Source: Paludibacteraceae bacterium
Lineage (GTDB): Bacteria > Bacteroidota > Bacteroidia > Bacteroidales > Paludibacteraceae
Assembly (NCBI GenBank): GCA_017483945.1
Contig: JAFUUE010000064.1
Coordinates: forward strand, 1-64,000
Direction of reading: 5' to 3'
DNA length: 64,000 nucleotides
How positions within the stretch are numbered: position 1 is the first letter of the stretch; every line of letters begins with the position of its first letter. Shown here piece after piece: positions 46,548-56,621 of this stretch. The position numbers and the translations under genes are program-made. Under the pieces are notes generated by a model that did not search any database, was not told the origin of the DNA, and saw only the letters and a program-made list of their open reading frames with translations.

Positions 46548-48205
46548 GACGACTCTCTGCTATAGTCGGAGCACTGCTCCTCTGTGTGGGACTGATGGCC
46601 GTGCCCGCCTCGCCGCAGCCGCGCCGTGTCGTCCAGCCGGACGGCACAGTGGTCGAGCTGTACCTGCATGGGGACGAGTATACCCATTATGTCACCGATG
46701 CCGCGGGACGCATACTCCGCCTGAGCAACGGTTACTATATCCCGACCGGCGAACAGCACACCTCTCGCGCACCCCTTGCGCACCGTGCACGCCGGGCAAA
46801 AGTGTCGCGCCCCTATCGCGACATCGGACATATCAACATCGCGCCGAGGGGACTGTTTATCCTGGTCAACTTCAGCGATGTGCAGTTCCGCCCCGAGAAC
46901 AGCCCGGAGGATATGGACCTGATGCTCAATGGCGACGACTATACCTACAACGGCGCCATCGGTTCCGTACGGCGCTATTTCATCGACCAGTCCAACGGCA
47001 CCTATAACCCGCAGTTCGACGTCGTCGGACCCGTCACACTGGCACATGAATATGCCTACTACGGCGAGAACGAAGACACCGACGACGCCAACGACCGCTA
47101 TATAGCCGACTTCGCTATGGACGCCTGCACCGCCGCGGAGGCGCTCGGCGTGGATTTCTCGCTCTATGACAACGATGACGACGGCGTCATCGACTTTGTC
47201 TATTTCATCTATGCCGGCAAGGGCGAGGCCAACGGCGGCGATGACTACACCATCTGGCCCGCCAGTTGGGACATCGAGTCGGCCTTGACCGGCGACTCCC
47301 ACCAGTCCGCCTACTACGTCGATTATACCGAGGACCCCGAGACGGGCGAGATAACGGTCGTGGACGAGAACCTGCCGCAGTACGGAGGAGTCACGCTCGG
47401 TGCCTTCGCCTATAGCGCCGAACTCAACAGCCGCGACCGCCGCGACGGCATAGGCACCCTCTGCCATGAGTTCAGCCATGTGCTCGGACTGCCGGACTAT
47501 TACGACATCTACTATGGTGCTAACCGCCGCAACCGGCTCACACCCGGTCAGTGGAGCCTGATGGACCACGGCTCCTATAACGGCAACGGCAACCTGCCGC
47601 CTAACTGGTCCGCACACGATAAGTACTATGTCGGCTGGGCGACCCCGACACTGCTCTGTACCACGCAGGACGTGACGCTCCCCGCGGACGGACAGACCTA
47701 CGGCTACCTGACCTCCGACGGCACCGCCGCCTCGCCCACCGACACGCGCGAGGTGTGGTACCTGGAGAACCGCCAACAGACCGGCTGGGACGCCGGACTG
47801 CCCGGACACGGCATGCTCATCACCAAGGTTACCTACGACCCCGAGGTGTGGGACGCTAACGAGCCCAACAGCGTAGAGGGCGTCATCCTCTACGACGTAC
47901 TGGTGGCGGACGGGACACACACCGACGGCGACAGCGGTGACCCGTGGCCGGGAACGACCGGACGGACGACCTTCTCCGATGTCGCCGGCTACCCCCTCTC
48001 CGACATCGCCGAGGTGAGCGGACTCATCACCTTCCATGTGGAAGCACCCGAGGAACCGACCTCGCTCGAGACTCTCACCGCCGGGCGGGACATCCTCGGC
48101 CGCTACGACCTGCTGGGGAACCGCCTCCCCGCCACCGCTCTGCGACAGACCGGACTATACATCGTCCAAACAACGCAACGAACCTATAAAATACAAGTAC
48201 GATGA
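46544..48205 (+). CDS. M6-family secreted metalloprotease (first paralogue)
   Basis: 553 residues. Signal peptide, pro-region (residues about 28-70), then an immune-inhibitor-A-like M6 catalytic domain. The zinc motif is HEFSHVLGLPD with His308, Glu309, His312 and Asp318, and a Met turn follows (SLMDHGSYN). An Asp-rich, calcium-site-like segment (YDNDDDGVIDFVYF) precedes it. The C-terminus (GRYDLLGNRLPATALRQTGL, then YIVQT) is a type IX sorting-like domain, so the protein is probably exported to the surface. The start overlaps the propeptide gene (ATGA) and the stop overlaps the next protease (ATGA). Confidence 0.93.
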   Translation: MRRLSAIVGALLLCVGLMAVPASPQPRRVVQPDGTVVELYLHGDEYTHYVTDAAGRILRLSNGYYIPTGEQHTSRAPLAHRARRAKVSRPYRDIGHINIAPRGLFILVNFSDVQFRPENSPEDMDLMLNGDDYTYNGAIGSVRRYFIDQSNGTYNPQFDVVGPVTLAHEYAYYGENEDTDDANDRYIADFAMDACTAAEALGVDFSLYDNDDDGVIDFVYFIYAGKGEANGGDDYTIWPASWDIESALTGDSHQSAYYVDYTEDPETGEITVVDENLPQYGGVTLGAFAYSAELNSRDRRDGIGTLCHEFSHVLGLPDYYDIYYGANRRNRLTPGQWSLMDHGSYNGNGNLPPNWSAHDKYYVGWATPTLLCTTQDVTLPADGQTYGYLTSDGTAASPTDTREVWYLENRQQTGWDAGLPGHGMLITKVTYDPEVWDANEPNSVEGVILYDVLVADGTHTDGDSGDPWPGTTGRTTFSDVAGYPLSDIAEVSGLITFHVEAPEEPTSLETLTAGRDILGRYDLLGNRLPATALRQTGLYIVQTTQRTYKIQVR

Positions 48206-49845
48206 ACCGTAAACGAATACTCTCTGTCTTCACCCTCTGTATGATGATACTGCCCTTGGTGGCGGCACCTGCCCTGCGTCGGCCGCGTCCGGTGACGCAG
48301 CCCGATGGCACCACACTCACCCTCACCTCGCATGGGGATGAGTTCTTCCATTGGCTCACTGACGAGCAGGGCCGTTGGGTGGAGCAGGGGAGTGACGGCT
48401 TCTACCGTGCCGTACCCGCCCTCACCCCCGCGCAGATAGCCGCACGGCGTGCCGCCTCCCCCATGCGTGTGACCCAGGGCGTCCCCAACATCGGCACACG
48501 CGTATCTATTCCGCGCGTCCTGGTCATCCTCACGCAGTTCAGCGATGTGACCTTCCGCGCGGAGAACAACGTCGCCGCCTTCGACTCGCTCTTCAATAGC
48601 GACCACTATACCTATAATGACGCCACAGGCTCCGTGCGTCAGTACTTCAGTGACCAGTCCCTCGGTCAGTACCAACCGCAGTTCGACATCGTCGGACCCG
48701 TCACGGCCTCGAAAGCCTCCACCTACTACGGGCAGGGCGACAACGACTCACACCTCGGCGAACTCGTCTCCGAAGCCTGCCGACTGGCTGACACGCAGTA
48801 TGACATCGACTTCGCCGACTACGACAGCGACGGCGACAACTATGTCGATGCCGTCTTCGTCATCTACGCCGGCTACGGCGCTGCGGACGGTGGTGACAAG
48901 AATACTATCTGGCCGAAGAAGTGGCAAGTCAGTGCCCAGACTACCGCCCCCACCATAGACGGTAAGCGGGTGGATGTCTATGTCTGCTCCAACGAGATAT
49001 ACAACGAGGCGGCTTACGGCTACGACACCTCTGCCGACCGGCGCGAGGGGATAGCCCTCATGTGCCATGAGTTCAGCCACGCCCTCGGCCTGCCCGATAT
49101 CTATTGTGCCGCTAACTCCAACTATACCTTCAAGACCTCCGGCACATGGGACGTCATGGACTACCCCTACGCCAACGACGGCCGTACCCCGCCGGGCTAT
49201 ACCGCCTACGAGATGTTCTTCATGGGCTGGATAACACCCCGCGTGCTCAATACCGCCCTCAACGACACCCTCGGCGAACTGCACGCCACCGGCGACTGCC
49301 GTATCATCACCGCCACCGGCGAGCACAACCTCAACGGCGTCAGCCCCGACCCGGCCGAGTACTACCTCCTTGAGAACCGCCAGCAGACGGGCTGGGATGC
49401 CTACACCATGGGACGAGGCATGCTCCTCACCAAAGTGCGCTGGAGCGCTTCGGCATGGAGTAACAATCGCGTCAACAACAGCGCCTCCGACCTCCGCATC
49501 GACATCATCGAGGCGGACGGCCGAGCTACCGAATATGGCGACCAGGACGACCCCTACGGCTGGTTCGGTAAGGCCGGCGACTGCTTCCCCACAGGAGCCA
49601 CCGCCTGCTCCCCCTATGAGGCCTACCCCCTCACCGACATCGCACAACAGCCCGACGGCACCGTCACCTTCCGCTTCATGGGAGGGGCACCCGATGCGCC
49701 GACCGGACTGCCATCCTACAACGAACATTATTCCACAACCGTCTATGATATGCTGGGGCATCCCCTTTCTACCGACCTTAACGCACTACCCCATGGCATT
49801 TACATTATTCAAACCAATAAAAACACGTACAAATTATGCAAGTAA
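48202..49845 (+). CDS. M6-family secreted metalloprotease (second paralogue)
   Basis: 547 residues, same layout as its neighbours: signal peptide, pro-region with VTQPDGTTLTLTSHGDEFFH, catalytic domain with HEFSHALGLPD near residue 290 and Met turn WDVMDYPYAN, Asp-rich YDSDGDNYVDAVFVIYAG segment, and a sorting-like end (TVYDMLGHPLSTDLNALPHG, then IYIIQT). Overlaps the first protease by four bases and the third by ten. Confidence 0.93.
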   Translation: MNRKRILSVFTLCMMILPLVAAPALRRPRPVTQPDGTTLTLTSHGDEFFHWLTDEQGRWVEQGSDGFYRAVPALTPAQIAARRAASPMRVTQGVPNIGTRVSIPRVLVILTQFSDVTFRAENNVAAFDSLFNSDHYTYNDATGSVRQYFSDQSLGQYQPQFDIVGPVTASKASTYYGQGDNDSHLGELVSEACRLADTQYDIDFADYDSDGDNYVDAVFVIYAGYGAADGGDKNTIWPKKWQVSAQTTAPTIDGKRVDVYVCSNEIYNEAAYGYDTSADRREGIALMCHEFSHALGLPDIYCAANSNYTFKTSGTWDVMDYPYANDGRTPPGYTAYEMFFMGWITPRVLNTALNDTLGELHATGDCRIITATGEHNLNGVSPDPAEYYLLENRQQTGWDAYTMGRGMLLTKVRWSASAWSNNRVNNSASDLRIDIIEADGRATEYGDQDDPYGWFGKAGDCFPTGATACSPYEAYPLTDIAQQPDGTVTFRFMGGAPDAPTGLPSYNEHYSTTVYDMLGHPLSTDLNALPHGIYIIQTNKNTYKLCK

Positions 49846-51641
49846 AACATCTTTTGAGATTCGATTCCTTGGAGTGCTCTAAGCACCTTTCGACTCTTAT
49901 CCTGCTGCTCTGCACCGTGACGGCCGCTTGGGCAGCACCCGCTACGCGCCGTCCCGTCCGGGTGACCCTCAGTGACGGCACCACTGTCTCCGCCCGTATC
50001 CACGGCGATGAGCATTACCACTGTCTGACCGACATCGACGGACATGTCCTCGTGCGTAACGCCGACGGCACCTATACCCGCACCGCCGAGACACTCACTT
50101 CGGACGCCCTGCGTGTCCGCCGCCGCGCTGCACGCGCACGCCGCATGCCCGCACAGACCTCCTTCGTCAACCATGCCCCGCGCGGGCTCGTCATCCTCGT
50201 CCAGTTCCCCGAAGACACCGGCTCAAGCTCCGGCGGATGGGGCGGATGGTGGGGTGGGGGCTCCTCCTCCTCTTCCGAGGCGGTGGACTTCACTTACACG
50301 CGCCAGGCCTTCGACAGCCTGCTTAACAGCTCCGACTACCGCGCGAACTTCTCCTTCACCTATCAGGATGATAACTACCGTACACGAACCGGCCGCATTG
50401 ATGTCACCGGCTGCGCGCGCGACTATTTCGAGGCCCAGTCCTACAGCCAGTACGCCCCCGTCTTCGACGTCATGGGTATCTACACCCTCGCGCACCCCTC
50501 GTCTTACTATGCCGGTGATGAAGGCACCGACCTCGCCCACGAGATGATTGTCGAGGCCTGCCAAGCGGCCGAGGCGGACGGCGCCGACTTCACACGCTAT
50601 GATAACGACAACGACGGACAAGTGGACTTCGTCTTCGTCTTCTATGCCGGCTATGGCCAGGCGGACAGCGGCGACGAGAACACTATCTGGCCCCATATGT
50701 GGTGGCTCGAGTACGACTACGAGGACGAGCGCGGACGCACCCAACATGTGGACGAGAGCGTCACCCTTGACGGCAAGAAGGTCAACCTCTATGCCTGCTC
50801 GTCCGAGCTCTGCTACGAGACCGGACGGATGGAAGGCATCAGCTCCTTCTGCCATGAGTTCAGCCACGTCATGGGCTTCCCCGACCTCTACGACACCGAA
50901 TACCAGCATGCCACCCTCGGCGAGTGGGACATCATGGGCGGAGGCACCTATAACAACCACGGCTACACCCCGCCCGCCTACTCCGCCTACGAGCGCTTCT
51001 ATGCCGGCTGGATTACCCCCACGCTCCTCCACGACCCCGCCAATATCACCCTCGGCGAGATTAACACCTCCGCGCAGGCCTACCTCGTCACCGAGTCCGG
51101 ACTGCATAACCTCAACGGAGAGACGCCCGACCCCGCTGTCTTCTACCTCATCGAGAACCGCCAGCAGATAAGCGGCACCTACGACGAGTTCCTCCCCGGA
51201 CACGGCATGCTCGTCACCAAGATTCAGTACGACGCCGACGAGTGGGCGGACAACACCCTCAATAACCACGCCGCTGCGCAACAGGGCATCGCCCTCCTCT
51301 GCGCCAACGGCTCCATGGGCTCCGAGACCGTGCGCGACGGACGTACTACCTCTGTCTATACCGTCACCGACGCCCGCAACGCCTATCCCGCCGGAGCTAC
51401 GTCCTGCAACCTCTTCGACTATCCTGTCACCGAAATCACCGAGACCGAAGGACAGATATCCTTCCTCTTCCGCGGCGGCGTGCAGGAGCCTGTCTCCGAG
51501 GATGTCCCCCACTGGGCAGCCGAGACCGACCGCTCCGCCACCGTCTATACGCTCACGGGACAAACCGTCGCCGACCCTGCACAGGGCGGTATCTACCTCA
51601 TACGAACTGCCGCAGGAGTGCGCAAGGTGCTCATCCCCTGA
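49836..51641 (+). CDS. M6-family secreted metalloprotease (third paralogue) with hairpin repeat in its signal region
   Basis: 601 residues. Catalytic motif HEFSHVMGFPD near residue 346, Met turn WDIMGGGTY, Asp-rich YDNDNDGQVDFVFVFYAG, and a sorting-like end (ATVYTLTGQTVADPAQGGIY). It carries an insertion rich in Gly and Ser (SSSGGWGGWWGGGSSSSS) near residue 135 that the paralogues lack. The first residues before the hydrophobic signal core (DSLECSKHLST) are translated from the short hairpin repeat, so the original start has probably been altered. The start codon could be the ATG at 49836, which overlaps the previous gene. Confidence 0.9.
   Translation: MQVKHLLRFDSLECSKHLSTLILLLCTVTAAWAAPATRRPVRVTLSDGTTVSARIHGDEHYHCLTDIDGHVLVRNADGTYTRTAETLTSDALRVRRRAARARRMPAQTSFVNHAPRGLVILVQFPEDTGSSSGGWGGWWGGGSSSSSEAVDFTYTRQAFDSLLNSSDYRANFSFTYQDDNYRTRTGRIDVTGCARDYFEAQSYSQYAPVFDVMGIYTLAHPSSYYAGDEGTDLAHEMIVEACQAAEADGADFTRYDNDNDGQVDFVFVFYAGYGQADSGDENTIWPHMWWLEYDYEDERGRTQHVDESVTLDGKKVNLYACSSELCYETGRMEGISSFCHEFSHVMGFPDLYDTEYQHATLGEWDIMGGGTYNNHGYTPPAYSAYERFYAGWITPTLLHDPANITLGEINTSAQAYLVTESGLHNLNGETPDPAVFYLIENRQQISGTYDEFLPGHGMLVTKIQYDADEWADNTLNNHAAAQQGIALLCANGSMGSETVRDGRTTSVYTVTDARNAYPAGATSCNLFDYPVTEITETEGQISFLFRGGVQEPVSEDVPHWAAETDRSATVYTLTGQTVADPAQGGIYLIRTAAGVRKVLIP
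49868..49896 (+). repeat. Short hairpin repeat, copy 4 (GTGCT-CTA-AGCAC form), inside coding sequence
   Basis: CTTGGAGTGCTCTAAGCACC then TTTCGACTC. The stem bases differ from copies 1-3 in both arms (G to T and C to A), so pairing is kept. It lies 33 bases into the third protease gene. Confidence 0.82.
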
Positions 51642-51665
51642 CGACTACTCGCATACAAAACACCT

Positions 51666-52427
51666 ATGAAAATCATATCCTACAACCTCAATGGCATACG
51701 TGCCGCCATCGGAAAGGGCCTGCTCTCCTGGCTCGCAGACGAGTCGCCTGACATCTTCTGTATCCAGGAGAGCAAGGCGCAGCCCGAACAGATTGACGTC
51801 ACCGCCTTCGCCGAACTCGGCTACCATGCCTATATCCACTCCGCCGAGAAGAAAGGCTACTCCGGAGTATGTATCTTCTCCAAGACCGAACCCGACCTCG
51901 TGCAGGCCGGCATGGGCAAGCCACGCTATGACAGCGAGGGACGCGTACTCCGAGCCGACTTCGGCGACCTCACCGTCGTCTCTGTCTATGTCCCCTCCGG
52001 CACCACCGGCGACGTGCGCCAAGAGTTCAAGATGGACTTCCTCGAGGTCTTCCTCAAGTGGCTCAACACCCTCCGTCAGACACGGCCTAACGTCATCGTC
52101 TGTGGCGACTATAACATCTGCCACCACCCCATCGACATCAACCACCCCGAGCGCCAGGTCGGAGTCTCCGGCTTCCTCCCCGAGGAACGCGAGTGGATGG
52201 ACCGGCTCGAAGCATCCGGCATGCTCGACTCGTTCCGACTCTTCGACACCGCCCCCGAACGCTACTCGTGGTGGTCGTACCGCTTCGGCGCACGCGAACG
52301 CAACGCAGGATGGCGAATCGACTACCACTGGGTCTCCGAACCCCTCCGCCCGAGACTCACCGGAGCACGTATCCTCACCGAGGCCGTCCACTCCGACCAC
52401 TGCCCCGTCGAACTCACACTCAACTAA
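51666..52427 (+). CDS. xth: Exodeoxyribonuclease III
   Basis: 253 residues. ExoIII is the major AP endonuclease and 3'-5' exonuclease of base-excision repair. Active-site residues can be placed: Asn7 (SYNLNG), Glu35 (CIQESKA), the Asp and Asn of CGDYNICH near 141, and the Asp-His of HSDHCPV near 245. Full length. It follows the third protease by 24 bases on the same strand; the link is probably positional only. A repeat cluster separates it from lptB. Confidence 0.97.
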   Translation: MKIISYNLNGIRAAIGKGLLSWLADESPDIFCIQESKAQPEQIDVTAFAELGYHAYIHSAEKKGYSGVCIFSKTEPDLVQAGMGKPRYDSEGRVLRADFGDLTVVSVYVPSGTTGDVRQEFKMDFLEVFLKWLNTLRQTRPNVIVCGDYNICHHPIDINHPERQVGVSGFLPEEREWMDRLEASGMLDSFRLFDTAPERYSWWSYRFGARERNAGWRIDYHWVSEPLRPRLTGARILTEAVHSDHCPVELTLN

Positions 52428-52442
52428 CACCCACCAACACCC

Positions 52443-52505
52443 TCCTGGGACGGCCCCACCTGGGACGCGGGCTTTACGTCTCGGTCACAGACTGCGCCCG
52501 CGATA
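52443..52505 (+). repeat. GC-rich repeat modules between xth and lptB
   Basis: CTGGGACGGCCCC, CACCTGGGACGCGGG, then GTCTCGGTCACAGACTGCGC and CCGCGAT. Same modules as at 37.06 and 38.2 kb. Confidence 0.85.
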
Positions 52506-52510
52506 AGTAA

Positions 52511-52539
52511 CATGGAGTGCTCTAAGCACCTTTTGACTA
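52511..52539 (+). repeat. Short hairpin repeat, copy 5 (GTGCT-CTA-AGCAC form)
   Basis: CATGGAGTGCTCTAAGCACC then TTTTGACTA, ending six bases before the lptB start. Confidence 0.83.
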
Positions 52540-52545
52540 AATAAC

Positions 52546-53293
<748 letters not shown>

Positions 53294-53304
<11 letters not shown>

Positions 53305-53513
53305 CCGTTACCTGACCGTTACCTGACCCACCTGGGACGTGAAGCGATTAAGGCGCACCGAGTAGCGTCCGGTGGACGGTACGAGGAGTAAGTGCGCCGC
53401 GCGAGTCTGCGGAGCAGACATAGAACTCCTTATCGGCTCGCCCGCGAAAGAACCGTCTCGGTCACAGACCGCGCCCGCGACACGAACCTGGAACGAACCT
53501 GGAACGAAGCTGA
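53294..53513 (+). repeat. 11-bp arrays and GC-rich modules after lptB
   Basis: CCGATACCTGA and two CCGTTACCTGA units, directly joined to CCCACCTGGGA; about 100 bases without similarity; GGCTCGCCCGCG; then CCGTCTCGGTCACAGACCGC; and finally ACGAACCTGGA twice with a third decayed copy (53483-53513). The composition and order resemble the gap at 3.6-3.9 kb. Confidence 0.85.
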
Positions 53514-53552
53514 CCATATAACTCCACGTATATCAACCCGTTACAAACCTGC

Positions 53553-54536
53553 ATGACACGACGTCCTTCTCTGCATAACATCCTTATTCTCAGCATTTTC
53601 TCGCTGATTCTCTTGTCATGCTCTCCCCTCGCGGAGCCCGACCTCACCGTCGTTCCCTGCACTCCCATACCCGTCCCGCGTGCCGCCGCCACCGTCTTCA
53701 CCCTCGGCGACAAGGCTTACATCCTCGGCGGACGGGCCGCCGACCGCGACACCTACCTCGACGACTGCTGGCAGTACGACCCTGCTGCCGACACGTGGAC
53801 ACGGCTCCCCGACCCGCCCTTCCCCGGACGCGTCAATGCCGCGGCCATCACCGTCGGCAACACCGCCTACTACGGACTCGGCTACCGCGGACCCGCTATC
53901 TATCGCGACTCCTGCTACCTCACCGACTGGTGGACCTTCGATGGCGCTACATGGACCCGCTTGCCCGACTTCCCCGACCACTACACCGACGGACTCATCC
54001 TCTTTGCCACCGACACATGCCTCTTCTCCGCCTTCGGGTGGTACGACACGTTCTGGCACGAGATGAACCGCTTCAGCTTTGCCACCCGCCGCTGGTACGC
54101 ACGCGACTCGCATATACGCGACCTGCATGTCACAATGGCTGCCGCAGGAGGAACAGCCGACGCCCGACACTTCGCCGGGACAGGCTATAACGCCTCCGGC
54201 GACAATTACTGGGCGGAGTACCTACCTGCCACCAACCGCTGGGTCCGGCGCACCCGCATACCCACGCCCCCTCGTTGCTTCGCCGCCACGGCCTGCGCAC
54301 ACGACGCCCTCTTCGTCCTCGGCGGACGCTACTGGGCCGGCACGGCCGACACCGTCCGCCTCTATGACGATGTCTGGCAGTACGTGCCCGCGGCTGACAC
54401 ATGGCGCCTGCGTGCACGCCTGCCGCAACCCGCGGAGAACATGATTGCCTTCACCCTCAACGGCCGTCTCTACTTCGGACTCGGAGAAGACAGCCGCTCT
54501 AACCGCCTAAGCACCCTCTACCGCATTGACTATTAA
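53553..54536 (+). CDS. Kelch-repeat lipoprotein
   Basis: 327 residues with lipoprotein signal (LILLSCSPLAEP). At least five kelch-type blades are visible, each with a YILGG-like or YYGLG-like strand and a W-x-x-L-P/D segment (AYILGGRAADR, DTWTRLPDPPFPGR, TWTRLPDFP, LFVLGGRYW, DTWRLRARLPQP). Kelch propellers bind protein or sugar; some Bacteroidota members handle sialic acid, but nothing here shows that. The next gene (Wzi-like) overlaps its 3' end by 11 bases, linking it to the surface-glycan operon. Confidence 0.88.
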   Translation: MTRRPSLHNILILSIFSLILLSCSPLAEPDLTVVPCTPIPVPRAAATVFTLGDKAYILGGRAADRDTYLDDCWQYDPAADTWTRLPDPPFPGRVNAAAITVGNTAYYGLGYRGPAIYRDSCYLTDWWTFDGATWTRLPDFPDHYTDGLILFATDTCLFSAFGWYDTFWHEMNRFSFATRRWYARDSHIRDLHVTMAAAGGTADARHFAGTGYNASGDNYWAEYLPATNRWVRRTRIPTPPRCFAATACAHDALFVLGGRYWAGTADTVRLYDDVWQYVPAADTWRLRARLPQPAENMIAFTLNGRLYFGLGEDSRSNRLSTLYRIDY

Positions 54537-55983
54537 GCGCCTGCTCATACTGCCCCTCCTGCTTGCACTGCCCCTCCTGGTACGTGCATGGGCGCCTTGG
54601 CCCCTGCCTATGGACTCTGTGGACACCGGCTTCGACCGCCTCTCCTACAGCGTCGGACTCTCCGCAGTCGCCTCCTACGGCGCTTACGCGCCTTTCTGGC
54701 TCCAGTCCAACCGCCTGGGTGACATCTCTGCCACCCCCTTCTCCGGCATGATGCACGTCGGGCTCTACAAGCCCGCCACGCGCCACCACCGCTGGTACGA
54801 CTATGACTTCGCCGTGGACCTCGCCGGACGACTCGACACGCGCGGAGGAACCGGCTGGTTCCGCCAACTCTATGCCCACCTCCGCCTCCTCTATTTCGAC
54901 TTTACCGTCGGCATCACACCCATGTCTTGCGGCAACCAGGACCCGCTCCTCTCGTCCGGCGGACTCCTCTTCTCCAATAACGCGCACCCCCTGCCGCGTA
55001 TCACCGTCGGACTGGACCAATGGACCCCCTTCCCGCTCACCTTCGGATTCCTCGAAATCAAAGGCGGCATCACCCATGCATGGGTCATTGACCAGACCTA
55101 CGTGCAGAACTACTTCATCCACCATAAGTTCATCGGCGGACGCCTCGGCGGACACCTCCCCCTGCGCGTGAGCTATGAGTTCCACCATGCGGCCCAATGG
55201 GGAGGTATGCACCCTATCTACGGCAATCTCGGCAACAACTGGCGTGCCTTCTCCAACGCTTTCCTCGCACGCTCCGGCGGCGCTATGGCGAATGACCAAA
55301 TCAATGCCCAGGGCAACCACCTCGGCATGCAGTGCCTCGGACTGGACGTCGTCACCGACCCTGTCTCCGTCTCCCTCTATTGGCAGTCTATCTTCGAGGA
55401 CGGACCCGTCCGCTTCATCGGCTGCGGACTCAATGCCCGCGACGGACTATGGGGCGTCTCCCTACGCTTCCACCGCTTTCCCTACATCAGCGGCGTCTGC
55501 TACGAGGTGCTCAACACCACCGACCAGTCCGGCCCCTTCCATGACCGGGACGGTTATGTCTTCGGAGGACGGGACACCTACTACACCAACGGCGGCGTCT
55601 ATCGCAACGGCTGGAACTATTTCCTTCGCTCCATCGGTACACCGCTCATCACCTCCCCCCTCTACAACACAGACGGCTCCCTCGCCACACTCAACAGCCG
55701 CGTCCGTACGCACCACATCGCGCTCATGGGCAACATCGAGGGCTTTCGCTATCGCCTCATGGCCACCTATACACGCAACTGGGGCAACTATGCCGCCACC
55801 GGCGGACCCACACACCCCATCTCCCGTAACACCGCCCTCCTGCTCGCGTTCACCAAGCATGTCCCACAGGCCTGGCACCTCGATTTCTCACTCGACCTCG
55901 CCGCGGACTTCGGCACGCAGTTCGGCAACACTTTCGGCGCCATGCTCACCGTCTCCAAATCAGGACTCCTAACACAATGGTAA
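54526..55983 (+). CDS. Capsule assembly protein Wzi-like outer-membrane barrel
   Basis: 485 residues with a signal peptide (RLLILPLLLALPLLVRA). The family-typical APFWLQSNRLGDIS-like N-terminal strand, many aromatic-rich barrel strands and the RYRLMATYTRNWGNYAATGG segment support the Capsule_assemb_Wzi family, which attaches capsule or O-antigen to the outer surface. The start appears to be TTG at 54526, overlapping the kelch gene; the next in-frame Met would remove the signal peptide. The next gene begins before its stop. Confidence 0.85.
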   Translation: MTIKRLLILPLLLALPLLVRAWAPWPLPMDSVDTGFDRLSYSVGLSAVASYGAYAPFWLQSNRLGDISATPFSGMMHVGLYKPATRHHRWYDYDFAVDLAGRLDTRGGTGWFRQLYAHLRLLYFDFTVGITPMSCGNQDPLLSSGGLLFSNNAHPLPRITVGLDQWTPFPLTFGFLEIKGGITHAWVIDQTYVQNYFIHHKFIGGRLGGHLPLRVSYEFHHAAQWGGMHPIYGNLGNNWRAFSNAFLARSGGAMANDQINAQGNHLGMQCLGLDVVTDPVSVSLYWQSIFEDGPVRFIGCGLNARDGLWGVSLRFHRFPYISGVCYEVLNTTDQSGPFHDRDGYVFGGRDTYYTNGGVYRNGWNYFLRSIGTPLITSPLYNTDGSLATLNSRVRTHHIALMGNIEGFRYRLMATYTRNWGNYAATGGPTHPISRNTALLLAFTKHVPQAWHLDFSLDLAADFGTQFGNTFGAMLTVSKSGLLTQW

Positions 55984-56591
55984 ATATGAACTTTATCGAA
56001 ACCGCCAACACTATCTTCGCCCGGGCCGTCCGGGACTATCACCGCACAGATGATGTGGATGCGCCTATGCATAACCCCTTCCCCGCCGGCACTATTCAGT
56101 ACGACCTCTACCTCAAGAACTGGATAGACACGGTCCAGTGGCACCTGGAAGACATCATCCGCGACCCGGATATAGACCCTGTGCAGGCACTCGCCATCAA
56201 ACATCGCATCGACCATAGCAACCAGGAGCGCACAGACCTCGTCGAGCGCATCGACAGCTACTTCTGGGACCTCTATCATGACGTCACACCCCTGCCCGGC
56301 GCACGTATCAATACCGAGAGCCCCGCATGGGCTATCGACCGCCTCAGCATCCTGCATGTCAAGCTATGGCACATGGACGAGCAGGTCGCACGGACCGATG
56401 TCAGCGAAGAGCAGCACCTCAAGTGCAAAGCCAAACTCGACGTCCTCCGCGAACAACTCTCGGACATGACCACCTCTATCAGCCAGTTGCTTGAGGACTA
56501 CGCTGCCGGCACGCGCATCATGAAGGTCTATCGCCAGATGAAGATGTATAACGACCCCTCGCTCAACCCCGTCCTCTATAAGAAGAAGTAG
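55977..56591 (+). CDS. DUF4254 family protein
   Basis: 204 residues, cytoplasmic, largely helical. NPFPAGTIQYDLYLKNWIDT followed by VQWHLEDIIRDP, and LSILHVKLWHMDEQV, match the DUF4254 family, which in Bacteroidota is found next to glycosyltransferase family 9 genes and LPS-related genes, as here. The function is unknown. It may start at the ATG at 55977 (overlapping the previous stop) or at 55986. Confidence 0.88.
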   Translation: MVNMNFIETANTIFARAVRDYHRTDDVDAPMHNPFPAGTIQYDLYLKNWIDTVQWHLEDIIRDPDIDPVQALAIKHRIDHSNQERTDLVERIDSYFWDLYHDVTPLPGARINTESPAWAIDRLSILHVKLWHMDEQVARTDVSEEQHLKCKAKLDVLREQLSDMTTSISQLLEDYAAGTRIMKVYRQMKMYNDPSLNPVLYKKK

Positions 56592-56621
56592 AACAGACCG
56601 CCCCGACCCGAAAAGAAGTAT

